The notes beneath the pieces were generated by a model. That model saw only the letters and a list, made by a program, of their open reading frames with translations. It did no database searches and was not told the origin of the DNA. Positions 8,207-16,500 of a stretch of 33,951 nt of DNA are shown here, piece after piece (position 1 is the first letter of the stretch; every line of letters starts with the position of its first letter). The stretch is from Alphaproteobacteria bacterium. Lineage in GTDB: Bacteria; Pseudomonadota; Alphaproteobacteria; Micropepsales; Micropepsaceae. The DNA lies in NCBI GenBank assembly GCA_023259375.1, contig JAHFQC010000007.1:100043-133993 (forward strand). The letters are read 5' to 3'. A program made the translations under genes and the position numbers.

Positions 8207-9262
8207 TTACTCGGACGGCGCGGCGGTGGACTCGCGGATGATCAATTTGGGAATGACTTCCGTCAGTTCGGGCTCAGCCGGCTTCTTTTTCGCCTGGCGG
8301 CCAAACAACTTGTCGGTGGCAATCTTACCGATTTCGCGCACTGGCAGGCGCACTGAGGTCAACACCGGCCACAACCGCAACGCGGTGGCGCTGTCGTCGA
8401 AGCCGACCACCGAAAGCTGGCGCGGGATCTCGATCCCCAACTCGTGCGCCACCTTGAAAATGCCGGCGGCCATTTCGTCGTTACCGGCGAAGATCGCGGT
8501 TGGACGCGGTGTCAGCGCCAGCAGCTCCCGCGCTGCGGCGATGCCGCTGTCGAAAGTGTAGTTGCCTTCGCGATCGAAACTGGGACGGAGCTTCAAGCCG
8601 CGCTGCGCCAAGGCCTCACGAAACCCGCGGCGACGCTCATGGGCCGACCGGAAGCTGGGCGGCCCCGAAATGTGGGCAATACGTTCGTGCCCCAGCTCTG
8701 CCAAATAATGCGCAGCTTCGGCCGCACCTTCGGCATCATGCGTAACGACCATGGTCGACGGCTTGTCGAGCATGACGGAAGCGACCCGCACGTAGTGGCA
8801 TTCGAACTCGCGCAGCATCTTGACCATCTGCTCGTCCTCCGAGATGGAGGGCGTCAAGATGACCCCGAACAGCTTCTGGCGTTCGATGAAGCTGCGCAGA
8901 TCGGACAGATAATTCGGACTGGTGCGTTCGCACGGATGCACCAGAAGGCCGTAGCTGGTGCCATGCATGGCGTCGAGGATGCCCTGCTGCATATTCACGA
9001 CGTATTGCGGCGTCGGATTGTCGTAGATCATGCCGATCAGGAAGGAACGGCGGAACGCAAGACCCCGCGCCTGCGGATCGGGTTCGAAGCCGACCTCGCG
9101 GATGATGGCGTTGACCCTGAGCCGGGTCTCTTCTTTTACGAACGGAGACTCGTTGATGACTCGCGAAACCGTCTTCTTGGAGACGTTGGCCAAACGCGCA
9201 ATGTCGTTGATGGTAGACCGTTTGTGGCTGCGGTCTTTCTCGGGAGGATCGGTTGGCGTGAT
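8207..9262 (-). CDS. LacI/GalR-family transcriptional repressor with unclear start codon
   Basis: This is a sugar-responsive DNA-binding repressor: an N-terminal LacI helix-turn-helix (TINDIARLANVSKKTVSRVI, then VKEETRLRVNAIIREVGF) and a periplasmic-binding-protein-like sensor domain with AIFAGNDEMAAGI and VVGFDDSATA. The helix-turn-helix is complete in the DNA, but the only ordinary start in this frame (TTG at 9193) lies inside it and would remove half of it. Between that TTG and the upstream in-frame stop (9275-9277) there is no ATG, GTG, TTG or CTG. The best remaining position is ATC at 9260-9262, four bases after GGAG, which is what the coordinates here assume. A lost ATG would also explain it. 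The gene lies behind kduI-kduD on the same strand; matching palindromes near three neighbouring genes make it the likely regulator of this uronate cluster. Confidence 0.82.
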   Translation of the reverse strand: MTPTDPPEKDRSHKRSTINDIARLANVSKKTVSRVINESPFVKEETRLRVNAIIREVGFEPDPQARGLAFRRSFLIGMIYDNPTPQYVVNMQQGILDAMHGTSYGLLVHPCERTSPNYLSDLRSFIERQKLFGVILTPSISEDEQMVKMLREFECHYVRVASVMLDKPSTMVVTHDAEGAAEAAHYLAELGHERIAHISGPPSFRSAHERRRGFREALAQRGLKLRPSFDREGNYTFDSGIAAARELLALTPRPTAIFAGNDEMAAGIFKVAHELGIEIPRQLSVVGFDDSATALRLWPVLTSVRLPVREIGKIATDKLFGRQAKKKPAEPELTEVIPKLIIRESTAAPSE

Positions 9263-9439
9263 GCTGCTCCGGAATCAGACGTGGAAAACGCGCCGCAGAG
9301 AATACAGATTTTTGGCCCAGTTCAAATCACAACTTGTCCCCACCTGCGAACACCGCGACAATTTGTTTAGCCATTTAATTACAAAGTGTTATGCCGTCAG
9401 TCTGACTTTGCGACAGGCTCAACGGTCAACCGGACAATT

Positions 9440-11428
9440 TCACGCCGGCGAGCGCGACGCGACGCGTTTGAGCACGGCGAGGAGATTTGGACGCACCGCA
9501 TAGCCTTTCCACGCCCCGCTGCGGGCGAGTAAGGCCGGTGCCGTCCTGATGGTGAAACGTTTCGGATCCAGCCCTTTTTTAACCTGCGCCCAAGTCAGCG
9601 GCATCGATACGGTGGCGCCATCACTCGCGCGGGGCGAGAGCGGCGCCACAGCGGTCGCCATTCGGTCGTTGCGCAGATAATCGAGAAAAATGCGGCCCGA
9701 ACGATCCTTCTTCGCCATCGTAACCAGGTATTTCTTCGGCGAGTCGGCGGTCATCCGAGCGCAGATCTCGCGCGCCAGCGCCTTGGCCGAGGGCCAGTCG
9801 ACCGTCTTCGCTACAAACGGCGTCACGAGATGCAGGCCCTTGCCGCCCGTGGTTTTGCAGAACGGCGTGAGCCCGATCGCTTCGAGACGTTCCTTCAATT
9901 CCAACGCCGCCTCGATGACGCGATCGAACGGCACGTCGGGCGCCGGATCGAGATCGAACACGAACCGTCCCGGCTCTGCGGGCTTTCCCGGGGCGTTGTT
10001 CCAGGGATGCAGTTCGAGCGCCGCAACTTGCGCCACCGCAGCCAAGGCTTCGACACGATCGATCTGCAGATAGGGTTTGCGGTCACCGGAAACCGAGACG
10101 GTCGACAACAAGTTCGATTGGTACGGCATGGCATGACGCTGAAAAAAATGTTCGCCCGCGATGCCGTCCGGGGCGCGAACAATCGAACAGGGCCGGCCTT
10201 TGATATGCTCCAGCATCCATGGCCCAACCGCTTCGAGGTAGCGCGCCAGTTCGAGCTTGGTGACCGGACAGCCGTCGCCGGCATCAGGCCAAAGCGGCTT
10301 ATCGGGATGGGAGATCGGCACCCCCATCACCACCGATTTGCCGCTGCGCGCCGCGGATTTCACGCTTGGCTTCGCCAGCCTCGCCTTTGCCGGTTGAACC
10401 GGCTTTTCCCCTTCGACTTCATTGGCGGGCTTGTCTTCACGCAGGGCTTTGAACGCCGCCTGGCGCACCATGCCATCGCCGGTCCAGCCGGCGAATTCGA
10501 TTTCGGCGACAAGTTCCGGCTTGACCCAGTGCACCTCGCGGCTGCCGCGCGGGGCATTCACACCGGTGAAGGGATTTTTCTTGCTCGCCATAGACTTTAG
10601 CCGGGGGAGCAAACGGGCGACGTTGTCTTTGCCGTAGCCGGTTCCGACCCGTCCGACATAGATGAGATGATCGCCGCGATGCACGCCCACCAACAGCGAG
10701 CGGAACCGTCCCTCGGTATCGCTCCAGCCGCCGATCACCACTTCATGGCCTGCCCGGCATTTCGCTTTGGTCCAGGAGCCGTCGCGTTCGGAGGTATAGG
10801 GCGCCGCCAGTTTCTTCGACACGATGCCTTCGAGCGCCATCCGGCAGGCCGATTGCAGCACGGCATCGCCGCCGCTCTGAAAATGTTCGACGTACCGGAG
10901 GCGGCCTTTGTCGGTCGACTTGAGAATGGCGGTGAGACGTTCTTTGCGTTCGGAGAGCGACAGGGCGCGCAAATCCTCTCCGGCTGCGAACAAAAGATCG
11001 AAGACAAAGAAGATCAGCGCATCGTCGCGTCCGTCGGACAAGGCGGCCTGCAGCGCCGCGAAGTCGGGAGCGCCATTGGCATCGAGAGCGACAATCTCGC
11101 CGTCGTAGATACCGTCCGGCAGCTTCCGCCCCTCGCGCGCGATCGCCGCAAAACGCGTCGTCCAATCGAGCCCTTTGCGGGTGCGCAACGCGGCACCGCC
11201 GTCCTCCACGCGCAATTGCATGCGATAGCCATCGAACTTCACTTCATGCACCCAATCGGACCCTTCGGGCGGCCGATCGACCAATTTGCATAGCATCGGC
11301 GGCACGAACGATGGCAGCTTGACGACGGCTTTGCTCCGGCCTGCCGTTTTCTTCCGCCCGACCGGATCGGCGGCATCGGCGCGATTGGAATTCCATATCG
11401 CATCGCGTTCGAAGTGCACCTTGCGCAT
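9440..11428 (-). CDS. ligD: LigD, ATP-dependent ligase and polymerase domains (frame-split)
   Basis: LigD repairs DNA double-strand breaks by non-homologous end joining together with Ku. This frame encodes the adenylation domain with motif EVKFDGYR (Lys64 takes the AMP), the OB-fold ligase domain to about residue 340, a lysine/alanine linker, and a C-terminal archaeo-eukaryotic primase-type polymerase domain. That domain has FDLDP (Asp492 and Asp494, metal binding), [12 protein letters not shown] and FLDYLRND. The matching N-terminal phosphoesterase domain lies just upstream in another frame. The frame stays open upstream of the ATG at 11428, reading KPKPF, which is the expected LigD linker; there is no ribosome site at that ATG. 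The gene is therefore a single PE-ligase-polymerase ligD broken, or recoded, by one base. No ku gene is in the window. Confidence 0.9.
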   Translation of the reverse strand: MRKVHFERDAIWNSNRADAADPVGRKKTAGRSKAVVKLPSFVPPMLCKLVDRPPEGSDWVHEVKFDGYRMQLRVEDGGAALRTRKGLDWTTRFAAIAREGRKLPDGIYDGEIVALDANGAPDFAALQAALSDGRDDALIFFVFDLLFAAGEDLRALSLSERKERLTAILKSTDKGRLRYVEHFQSGGDAVLQSACRMALEGIVSKKLAAPYTSERDGSWTKAKCRAGHEVVIGGWSDTEGRFRSLLVGVHRGDHLIYVGRVGTGYGKDNVARLLPRLKSMASKKNPFTGVNAPRGSREVHWVKPELVAEIEFAGWTGDGMVRQAAFKALREDKPANEVEGEKPVQPAKARLAKPSVKSAARSGKSVVMGVPISHPDKPLWPDAGDGCPVTKLELARYLEAVGPWMLEHIKGRPCSIVRAPDGIAGEHFFQRHAMPYQSNLLSTVSVSGDRKPYLQIDRVEALAAVAQVAALELHPWNNAPGKPAEPGRFVFDLDPAPDVPFDRVIEAALELKERLEAIGLTPFCKTTGGKGLHLVTPFVAKTVDWPSAKALAREICARMTADSPKKYLVTMAKKDRSGRIFLDYLRNDRMATAVAPLSPRASDGATVSMPLTWAQVKKGLDPKRFTIRTAPALLARSGAWKGYAVRPNLLAVLKRVASRSPA

Positions 11429-12030
11429 GAACGGTTTGGGCTTGCGCCCTTTCCGGCGGCAATGTCGTCCATGCTGCGCCCCGACGCGACCGAGTGGTCG
11501 AGTTCGAGCAGGGCGTCGGGACTACCCGGTTCTTCGAATTCGTCGTGGTGCTTGATGAGGAGCCAGTTGGGCAGCTTGCGCTTGTATTTGTCGTTTTTCA
11601 TGCGCACCAGAACCCAGCCGCCTTTCATCTTCTCGCCGGCCAGCACGAATTTGAGATCGCCCTTGGCATAAAGGGCCCGCGCATCACCATCCGGCTGCCA
11701 AAAACCGCGATCCCACAGCATCACTGTGCCGCCGCCATACTGCCCTTTGGGAATAGTGCCTTCGAAATCGCCATAATCGAGCGGATGGTCTTCCACTTCC
11801 GCCGCCAGCCGGCGCACGGCCGCATCCACGGAAGGCCCCTTGGCCACCGCCCAGGACTTGAACACGCTATCCATTTCCAGCCGGAAGTCGTAATGCAGAT
11901 GCGAGGCGGCGTGTTTCTGCACGACAAAGCGCAACGCGCGCGAAGGGGTCACAACATCGGCCCCACTCGGCTCGGCTGTCTTGGAAAAGTCCCGCTTGGC
12001 CCGGTAATCGACGAGTTTTCTCTTGGCCAC
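11239..12030 (-). CDS. ligD: LigD, N-terminal 3'-phosphoesterase domain (frame-split)
   Basis: The first 195 or so residues are the LigD 3'-phosphoesterase module, which trims 3' ends before joining. His40, His46 and Asp48 ([15 protein letters not shown]) and His82 ([12 protein letters not shown]) occupy the places of the P. aeruginosa residues 42, 48, 50 and 84. [13 protein letters not shown] and LLIKHHDEF are also typical. The ATG at 12030 is followed by the usual basic start. After SMDDIAAGK the frame leaves the family and runs on to a meaningless tail ending at 11239; the correct continuation is in the -1 frame, which carries the ligase domain. The switch falls at A_AAG_GGC (11446-11452). 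A one-base deletion or sequencing error is the plain explanation; -1 frameshifting is the alternative. Confidence 0.88.
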   Translation of the reverse strand: MAKRKLVDYRAKRDFSKTAEPSGADVVTPSRALRFVVQKHAASHLHYDFRLEMDSVFKSWAVAKGPSVDAAVRRLAAEVEDHPLDYGDFEGTIPKGQYGGGTVMLWDRGFWQPDGDARALYAKGDLKFVLAGEKMKGGWVLVRMKNDKYKRKLPNWLLIKHHDEFEEPGSPDALLELDHSVASGRSMDDIAAGKGASPNRSCARCTSNAMRYGIPIAPMPPIRSGGRKRQAGAKPSSSCHRSCRRCYANWSIGRPKGPIGCMK

Positions 12031-12134
12031 ATTGTTCTCCCTCAGGGAGAAAACGCGGCAAATGCCAAATCGCTGCGCCCTCGATCTTCGCCGCTGAGGC
12101 GCTCCGAGGTCCGCAAGCGGATCTATTTGGGTTC

Positions 12135-12171
12135 AAAAACAAAAAGCGGCCCAGCCATTCCGGCGAGCCGC
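12135..12171 (-). terminator. Terminator downstream of the tRNA-Gly remnant
   Basis: On the minus strand a GCGGC/GCCGC stem with an inner GCC/GGC stem is followed by TTTTTGTTTTT (12145-12135). It lies 28 bases after the tRNA-Gly 3' end, where a tRNA terminator belongs. Confidence 0.75.
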
Positions 12172-12198
12172 CTAATTCTTTGAAACTGTTCCACTACT

Positions 12199-12250
12199 TG
12201 GAGCGGGCGAGGCGAATCGAACGCCCGACCCTAACCTTGGCAACGTTCAT
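12199..12250 (-). tRNA. 3' half of a tRNA-Gly(GCC) gene (truncated)
   Basis: Reading the minus strand, the piece holds the anticodon loop TTGCCAA (GCC anticodon), the 3' anticodon strand GGTT, a variable loop, a T arm GGGCG-TTCGATT-CGCCT, the acceptor strand CGCCCGC, a T discriminator and an encoded CCA. This matches tRNA-Gly(GCC). The acceptor partner GCGGGCG and the whole D arm are missing; homology stops at the 5' side of the anticodon stem, where one of four expected pairs is already lost. The gene cannot give a working tRNA. A 3' tRNA half beside foreign-looking DNA is what site-specific integration or a deletion into a tRNA gene leaves. Confidence 0.8.
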
Positions 12251-12400
12251 CCTTCTGGCGAAAATCGGCAGGATTTCTGGGATTCCGGCTAAGATCGGCG
12301 CCGAACGGAGCGCGAACCAACGCAGAACATGCGAGAACGTAAACCCAAAGTTTTCCCAAGTCCCCATTTCAATACGATGGTCTTTATCAGCTAAACACGC

Positions 12401-12914
12401 ATGCCCATAGCAACACAGCGGAAGCTCGCGGTGCTGGCGGAGCCGAGCGCAGCAGCGGCGTGTCGCAGCCTGGAAGCGCGACGGGCTCAAGGTCGGTTTC
12501 ACCAACGGCTGCTTCGATCTTCTCCATGTCGGCCATTTGCGCCTGCTTGAGTTTTCCAAGCGGCATTGCGACCGGCTGGTGGTGGCGCTGAACGGCGATG
12601 CATCGGTGCGGCGATTGAAAGGCGAAGCGCGGCCGATCAATACCGAAATCGACCGGGCCGAGATCTTGGCGGCTTTGGGCATGGTGGATGCCGTGCATGT
12701 GTTTGGCGAAGACACACCGCGGGAGTTGATCTCGCTTCTTGTTCCGGATGTTCTGGTCAAAGGCGCCGATTATCGACTGGAAGACATCGTTGGGACCGAT
12801 ATCGTGCTTGCGGCGGGCGGTTCGGTTGAGCGGTTCGATTTGATTCCCGACAAGAGTTCCACGCACATCATCCGCAAAGCGGCGGTCGAACCAGGGCCGC
12901 CTCACGAGCCATGA
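12401..12914 (+). CDS. rfaE2: RfaE2/HldC-like ADP-heptose adenylyltransferase, frame break near N-terminus
   Basis: The product is the stand-alone adenylyltransferase that joins ATP and D-glycero-beta-D-manno-heptose 1-phosphate to make ADP-heptose. The nucleotidyltransferase motif is TNGCFDLLHVGH, followed by VALNGDASVRRLKG, DTPRELI, PDVLVKGADY and the C-terminal IPDKSSTHII. The frame holding all of this is closed upstream by TAG at 12408-12410 and has no usable start before the NGCFD motif. A suitable N-terminus (MPIATQRKLAVLAEPSAAAA, ATG at 12401) lies in a neighbouring frame. Joining the two needs a +1 change somewhere near 12440-12480. The gene is therefore probably broken or mis-sequenced by one base. 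It overlaps gmhB by four bases (ATGA), so the two are co-translated. A second, decayed copy of this domain lies at 24002-24505. Confidence 0.8.
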
Positions 12915-13444
12915 AACGGGCGATATTCCTCGACTGCGATGGAACGATCATCGTCGATAAGGGCTATTTGTCCGATCCGCACGACGTCATGTTCGAACCC
13001 GACGCCGTCGCAGGATTGCGCGCCATGGCCGCGTCGGGCTTTGCTCTGGTGGTGGTATCCAATCAATCGGGTATCGGACGCGGCCTGTTTCCCCGCACGG
13101 CGGCCGATGCCGTCAACGGCAGACTTGCGGAAATGTTGTTGCAACGAGGCATTGCGCTTGCTGGCATCTATATTTGTCCGCACGCGCCCGATGCTGGATG
13201 CCATTGCCGCAAGCCGCAACCCGGATTGATCCTGCAAGCGAGCGCCGAGTTGGACCTGGATATCAATGGGTCTTTCATGATCGGCGACAAACAATGCGAT
13301 CTCGAACTGGCGCGGAATGTTGGCGCCACAGGCATTTTGCTGACGACCGGAGCGGGCGCCAAGACGGAGGGATGGGCGCGCGAGAACGGATTTGGCGTTT
13401 GCACCAGCCTGCTGGACGCGATGGGGTGCGTTCAGAAACCGTGA
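12911..13444 (+). CDS. gmhB: D-glycero-D-manno-heptose 1,7-bisphosphate 7-phosphatase (GmhB)
   Basis: This 177-residue HAD phosphatase removes the 7-phosphate of heptose bisphosphate, between the kinase and adenylyltransferase steps of ADP-heptose synthesis. The HAD motif I is FLDCDGT (Asp8 nucleophile, Asp10 acid/base) and motif II is SNQSGIGRG. The zinc site typical of GmhB is complete: Cys89, His91, Cys97 and Cys99 (CPHAPDAGCHC). Motif IV is GDKQCD with Asp126 and Asp130. Length matches the family. It follows the adenylyltransferase with an ATGA overlap. Histidinol-phosphate phosphatase is a related alternative, but the neighbour and the zinc loop favour GmhB. Confidence 0.92.
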   Translation: MKRAIFLDCDGTIIVDKGYLSDPHDVMFEPDAVAGLRAMAASGFALVVVSNQSGIGRGLFPRTAADAVNGRLAEMLLQRGIALAGIYICPHAPDAGCHCRKPQPGLILQASAELDLDINGSFMIGDKQCDLELARNVGATGILLTTGAGAKTEGWARENGFGVCTSLLDAMGCVQKP

Positions 13445-13544
13445 GGTCGGCCTTGTTGTGAGTTTCGTGCTGTTCTTTGCGGCCGCAATGACAGGTCAAT
13501 ACGGCCGCGTTTATTGCCCGCAGATAAAGCTTGCCCACCCTCGT

Positions 13545-13582
13545 TTAAAACACAACGCGGGCAGAGCCATCGCCCTGCCTGC
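13545..13582 (-). terminator. Probable terminator of the autotransporter gene
   Basis: On the minus strand an eight-pair stem with one mismatch (13557-13564 against 13575-13582) is followed by a T-rich run GTTGTGTTTT. It begins nine bases after the autotransporter stop codon. Confidence 0.55.
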
Positions 13583-13590
13583 GCGCGATA

Positions 13591-16500
13591 TCAGAAATTG
13601 ACCGTCAGCTTGACTGTGCCGGTGTGGCTCTGGAACGCCGAGCGGAACTCCCCGTCATATTCGGCCCCGATCCGCATCCAGTCGGTCCGCATGAACGACA
13701 GCCCAGCGCCGACGAGGGCTCCATCCCGTGCCAGCCGGGCCGACGTGCTGGTGAACGTGACACCGCCGAGCACGGCCGTGAGCGGGATCGGACCGTTCAC
13801 ATAACTGTGTGTCCAGCCCAGCTTGAGCGACGGCGTGAAGCGGCCCACCGCGGTGTCGATCACGGCCTCTCCCTTGAAGCCGATTTCATGGCTGAACGAG
13901 TCCACGTCCATCTCCCCCACCTGCAGATTGGCTGCACCCGCGCCGCTTTCCGTATAGGCCGGGTTGTGCAGATGAACCTCGCGCACGCCCGCGAACGGCG
14001 TGACCGATGCGGTTTCGCTCAGCGGGAGCGTATAGCTGGCGCGCAGACTGCCCAGATACTGCTGGCCGTCGAACGACGCGGTTGCCGTGGTTCCGAGGAA
14101 GTCGATCCGGCGTTGCTGCTTATAGACATTGTACCCGAAGCCAAGTTGTCCATCGATGTTCAGGCCCGTCGCTTCGGGTATGCCCGGCTGCCAAGTGAAA
14201 TAGCCCGTTGTCTGGAAGCTGTCCAAACGAGTGCGGCTTCCCATGAGGGCGCCCCGTCCGTTGGCCGCGCTGTTCACCCAGCTCAGCGCGCCACCAGCGA
14301 CAAAGTTGGGAGCGCCGAGCAGATCAACACCCGCCATCACGCCGAAGCTGTGTGCCGCATAAGGCGATGCGCCTGCCTCAGCGTCCCGCTTGGCCGTGTT
14401 GAACAGCAGCTGTCCCCAGACGGCGCCGTGCAGCCCTTGCGACCCTGCCGACATGCCGCGCTCCTCACCTGCGCTGACATTTGCAGCCAGCACTTCCTGA
14501 TGCTGGAAGATCGCGTTGACGGCGGGCGATACGGCAACTGCAATCACCTGCGGAGTCAGCTGCGCTGGCGAGAGCTGGAGGATCGCACGCTGCTGTTCCG
14601 GCTCCGGCAGGACCGCAAGCGGCAACAGTACGTCGGTAATGACGGGCAGTGCCGCGCTGTTCCCATCGGCGCCGTCAACGATCGCATCGAGCGCCGCCCC
14701 GGTTCCCACACCGGCACCGCCCGCTTCAATGCCTGTCGGCGTGAACCTCGTCGGCTGCGAGTTATCGCCGACCGAGAGCACGAGCCCGTTGGTACCGTTG
14801 CTGGAGATCGTCGAGAAGCTGCCCTCGGACCCGGCTACCGACGCGGTCAGGTTGCTGTAGGTCAGCGTGCCATTCGCCTTTACCACGGTATAAGCGGTAC
14901 CGGCCGCGACGGGGCTTCCCCCCAGTGCAACCAGCTTGACATTGGTGCCGCTCAATGCGGCCGAGCCGCTGACCGCCAACTGTCCATAAGCCGCCGTGGA
15001 GGTAATGCCGATCAGCAGCGTGCCGCCGGTCTGTGTGTAATTGCCGGTGACCGCAACGGGGCTGTTCACCTGCAGCGAGGCGCCATCGGCGACCAGGCTG
15101 TGCGTCCCCAGGTTTACCGCATTGTTGAGCAGGATATTGCCGCTCAACACCACATTGCTCGAGACGTTAGTGATGGTGCCTTGGCTGCCTGCGGCATAGC
15201 CCGTTAACACGCCGAAGCCTGTGCCCGCCCCACCCGCGATCCGAAGATCGGCGGTGGAGCGATTCTCGATGTTGCCCGCGATCACGCCGGTGTTGGTGAT
15301 CGGTCCGAGCGTGCCGGCATTATAGATTGCCGCAATCGATCCGCTGAGCGTCCCACTGTTGGTCAAGCTGCCCAGGCTACCCGTCGAGGCGACATAGAGG
15401 GCGTAGTCCGCGTTCAGCGTGCCGGTGTTCGACAGGCTGCCGAGGTTGGCACCGATATAGTTGTTGTTCGCCGTCACGATGAGGTTGTTGCCGCTGGCCC
15501 CGGCGCTGAGCGCCAAGCCCGTGATCGGCCCGGCCGTCACCGACACACCGGCATAGCTCGAGCCTGTGCCGCCGGTAACCAGCGTCGCCGCCGTACTTCC
15601 CGCGAGGTAGTTGGCCACCACCGGCAAGTTGGTCGACACCGTGCCGCCCGTCAGGCTGGCCGCGCCGCTGACGTTGAGCTGCTGACCCGTCGCCAGCACC
15701 AGCGTTCCCGCCGTCTGGCTATAATCGCCGGTGATGTTCGCGCTGTTCGTCAGGCTGAGCACCGCGCCGCTGTTCGACACGACATGCCCCGTTGCCACGA
15801 CATCGTCGTTAAGCAGCAGGTTGCCCGAGGCGAACACCACGTCGCCCGCTGTGTTGGTGATCGTGCCGCGCCCGCCACCGAGCCCGGTGAGCGTGCCGAC
15901 GCTCGCACCGGTGCCTCCAGTGAACGTCAGCGCCTGCGCCGCCACATTCTCGATGTTGCCCGCGATCACGCCGGTGTTGGTGATCGGTCCGAGCAGGCCG
16001 GACACTTCGTTGGAGATGGCCGTCGCACCCTGGATCAGCCCGCTGTTGCTGATCGGGCCAAGCGTTCCGGCGTTCAGCATGCCATAAGCGCCGCCCGAAA
16101 TCGTGCCGCCATTGGTGAGGCTATCAAGACGGCCGCCATTGTAGAGCCCGCGCGCTGCACCGCTGATCGTTCCCTGGTTGACGACAACGCCGATGGCGCC
16201 AGAGTTGTTGAGGCCCGCGGCAAGAACCGCAGGGGCATCGATCAGACTGCCGGCATTAAGGATCGTGCCGATCGTGCCGCGGTTATTGACCCCATACAGG
16301 CTACCGCCGAGCACACCGCTGTTCGAAAGCGTGCCGATGCTGCCGGTGGAGGCCACGAAGGCGGCCGTCGTGACGCCGCTGATCGTACCCGTGTTGGTGA
16401 GGCTTGCTAGCGTGCCGCCGATATAGTCATTGCGCGCCGTCAACAGCAGATCGACGTTACTGCCGATCGTGCCAATGCTCGTCGCGATCTCGAGGCCAGT

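Noticed and set aside
12199..12275. A complete tRNA-Gly gene
   Set aside because: The D arm and the 5' acceptor strand GCGGGCG are not present where they should be, so only the 3' half is supported.
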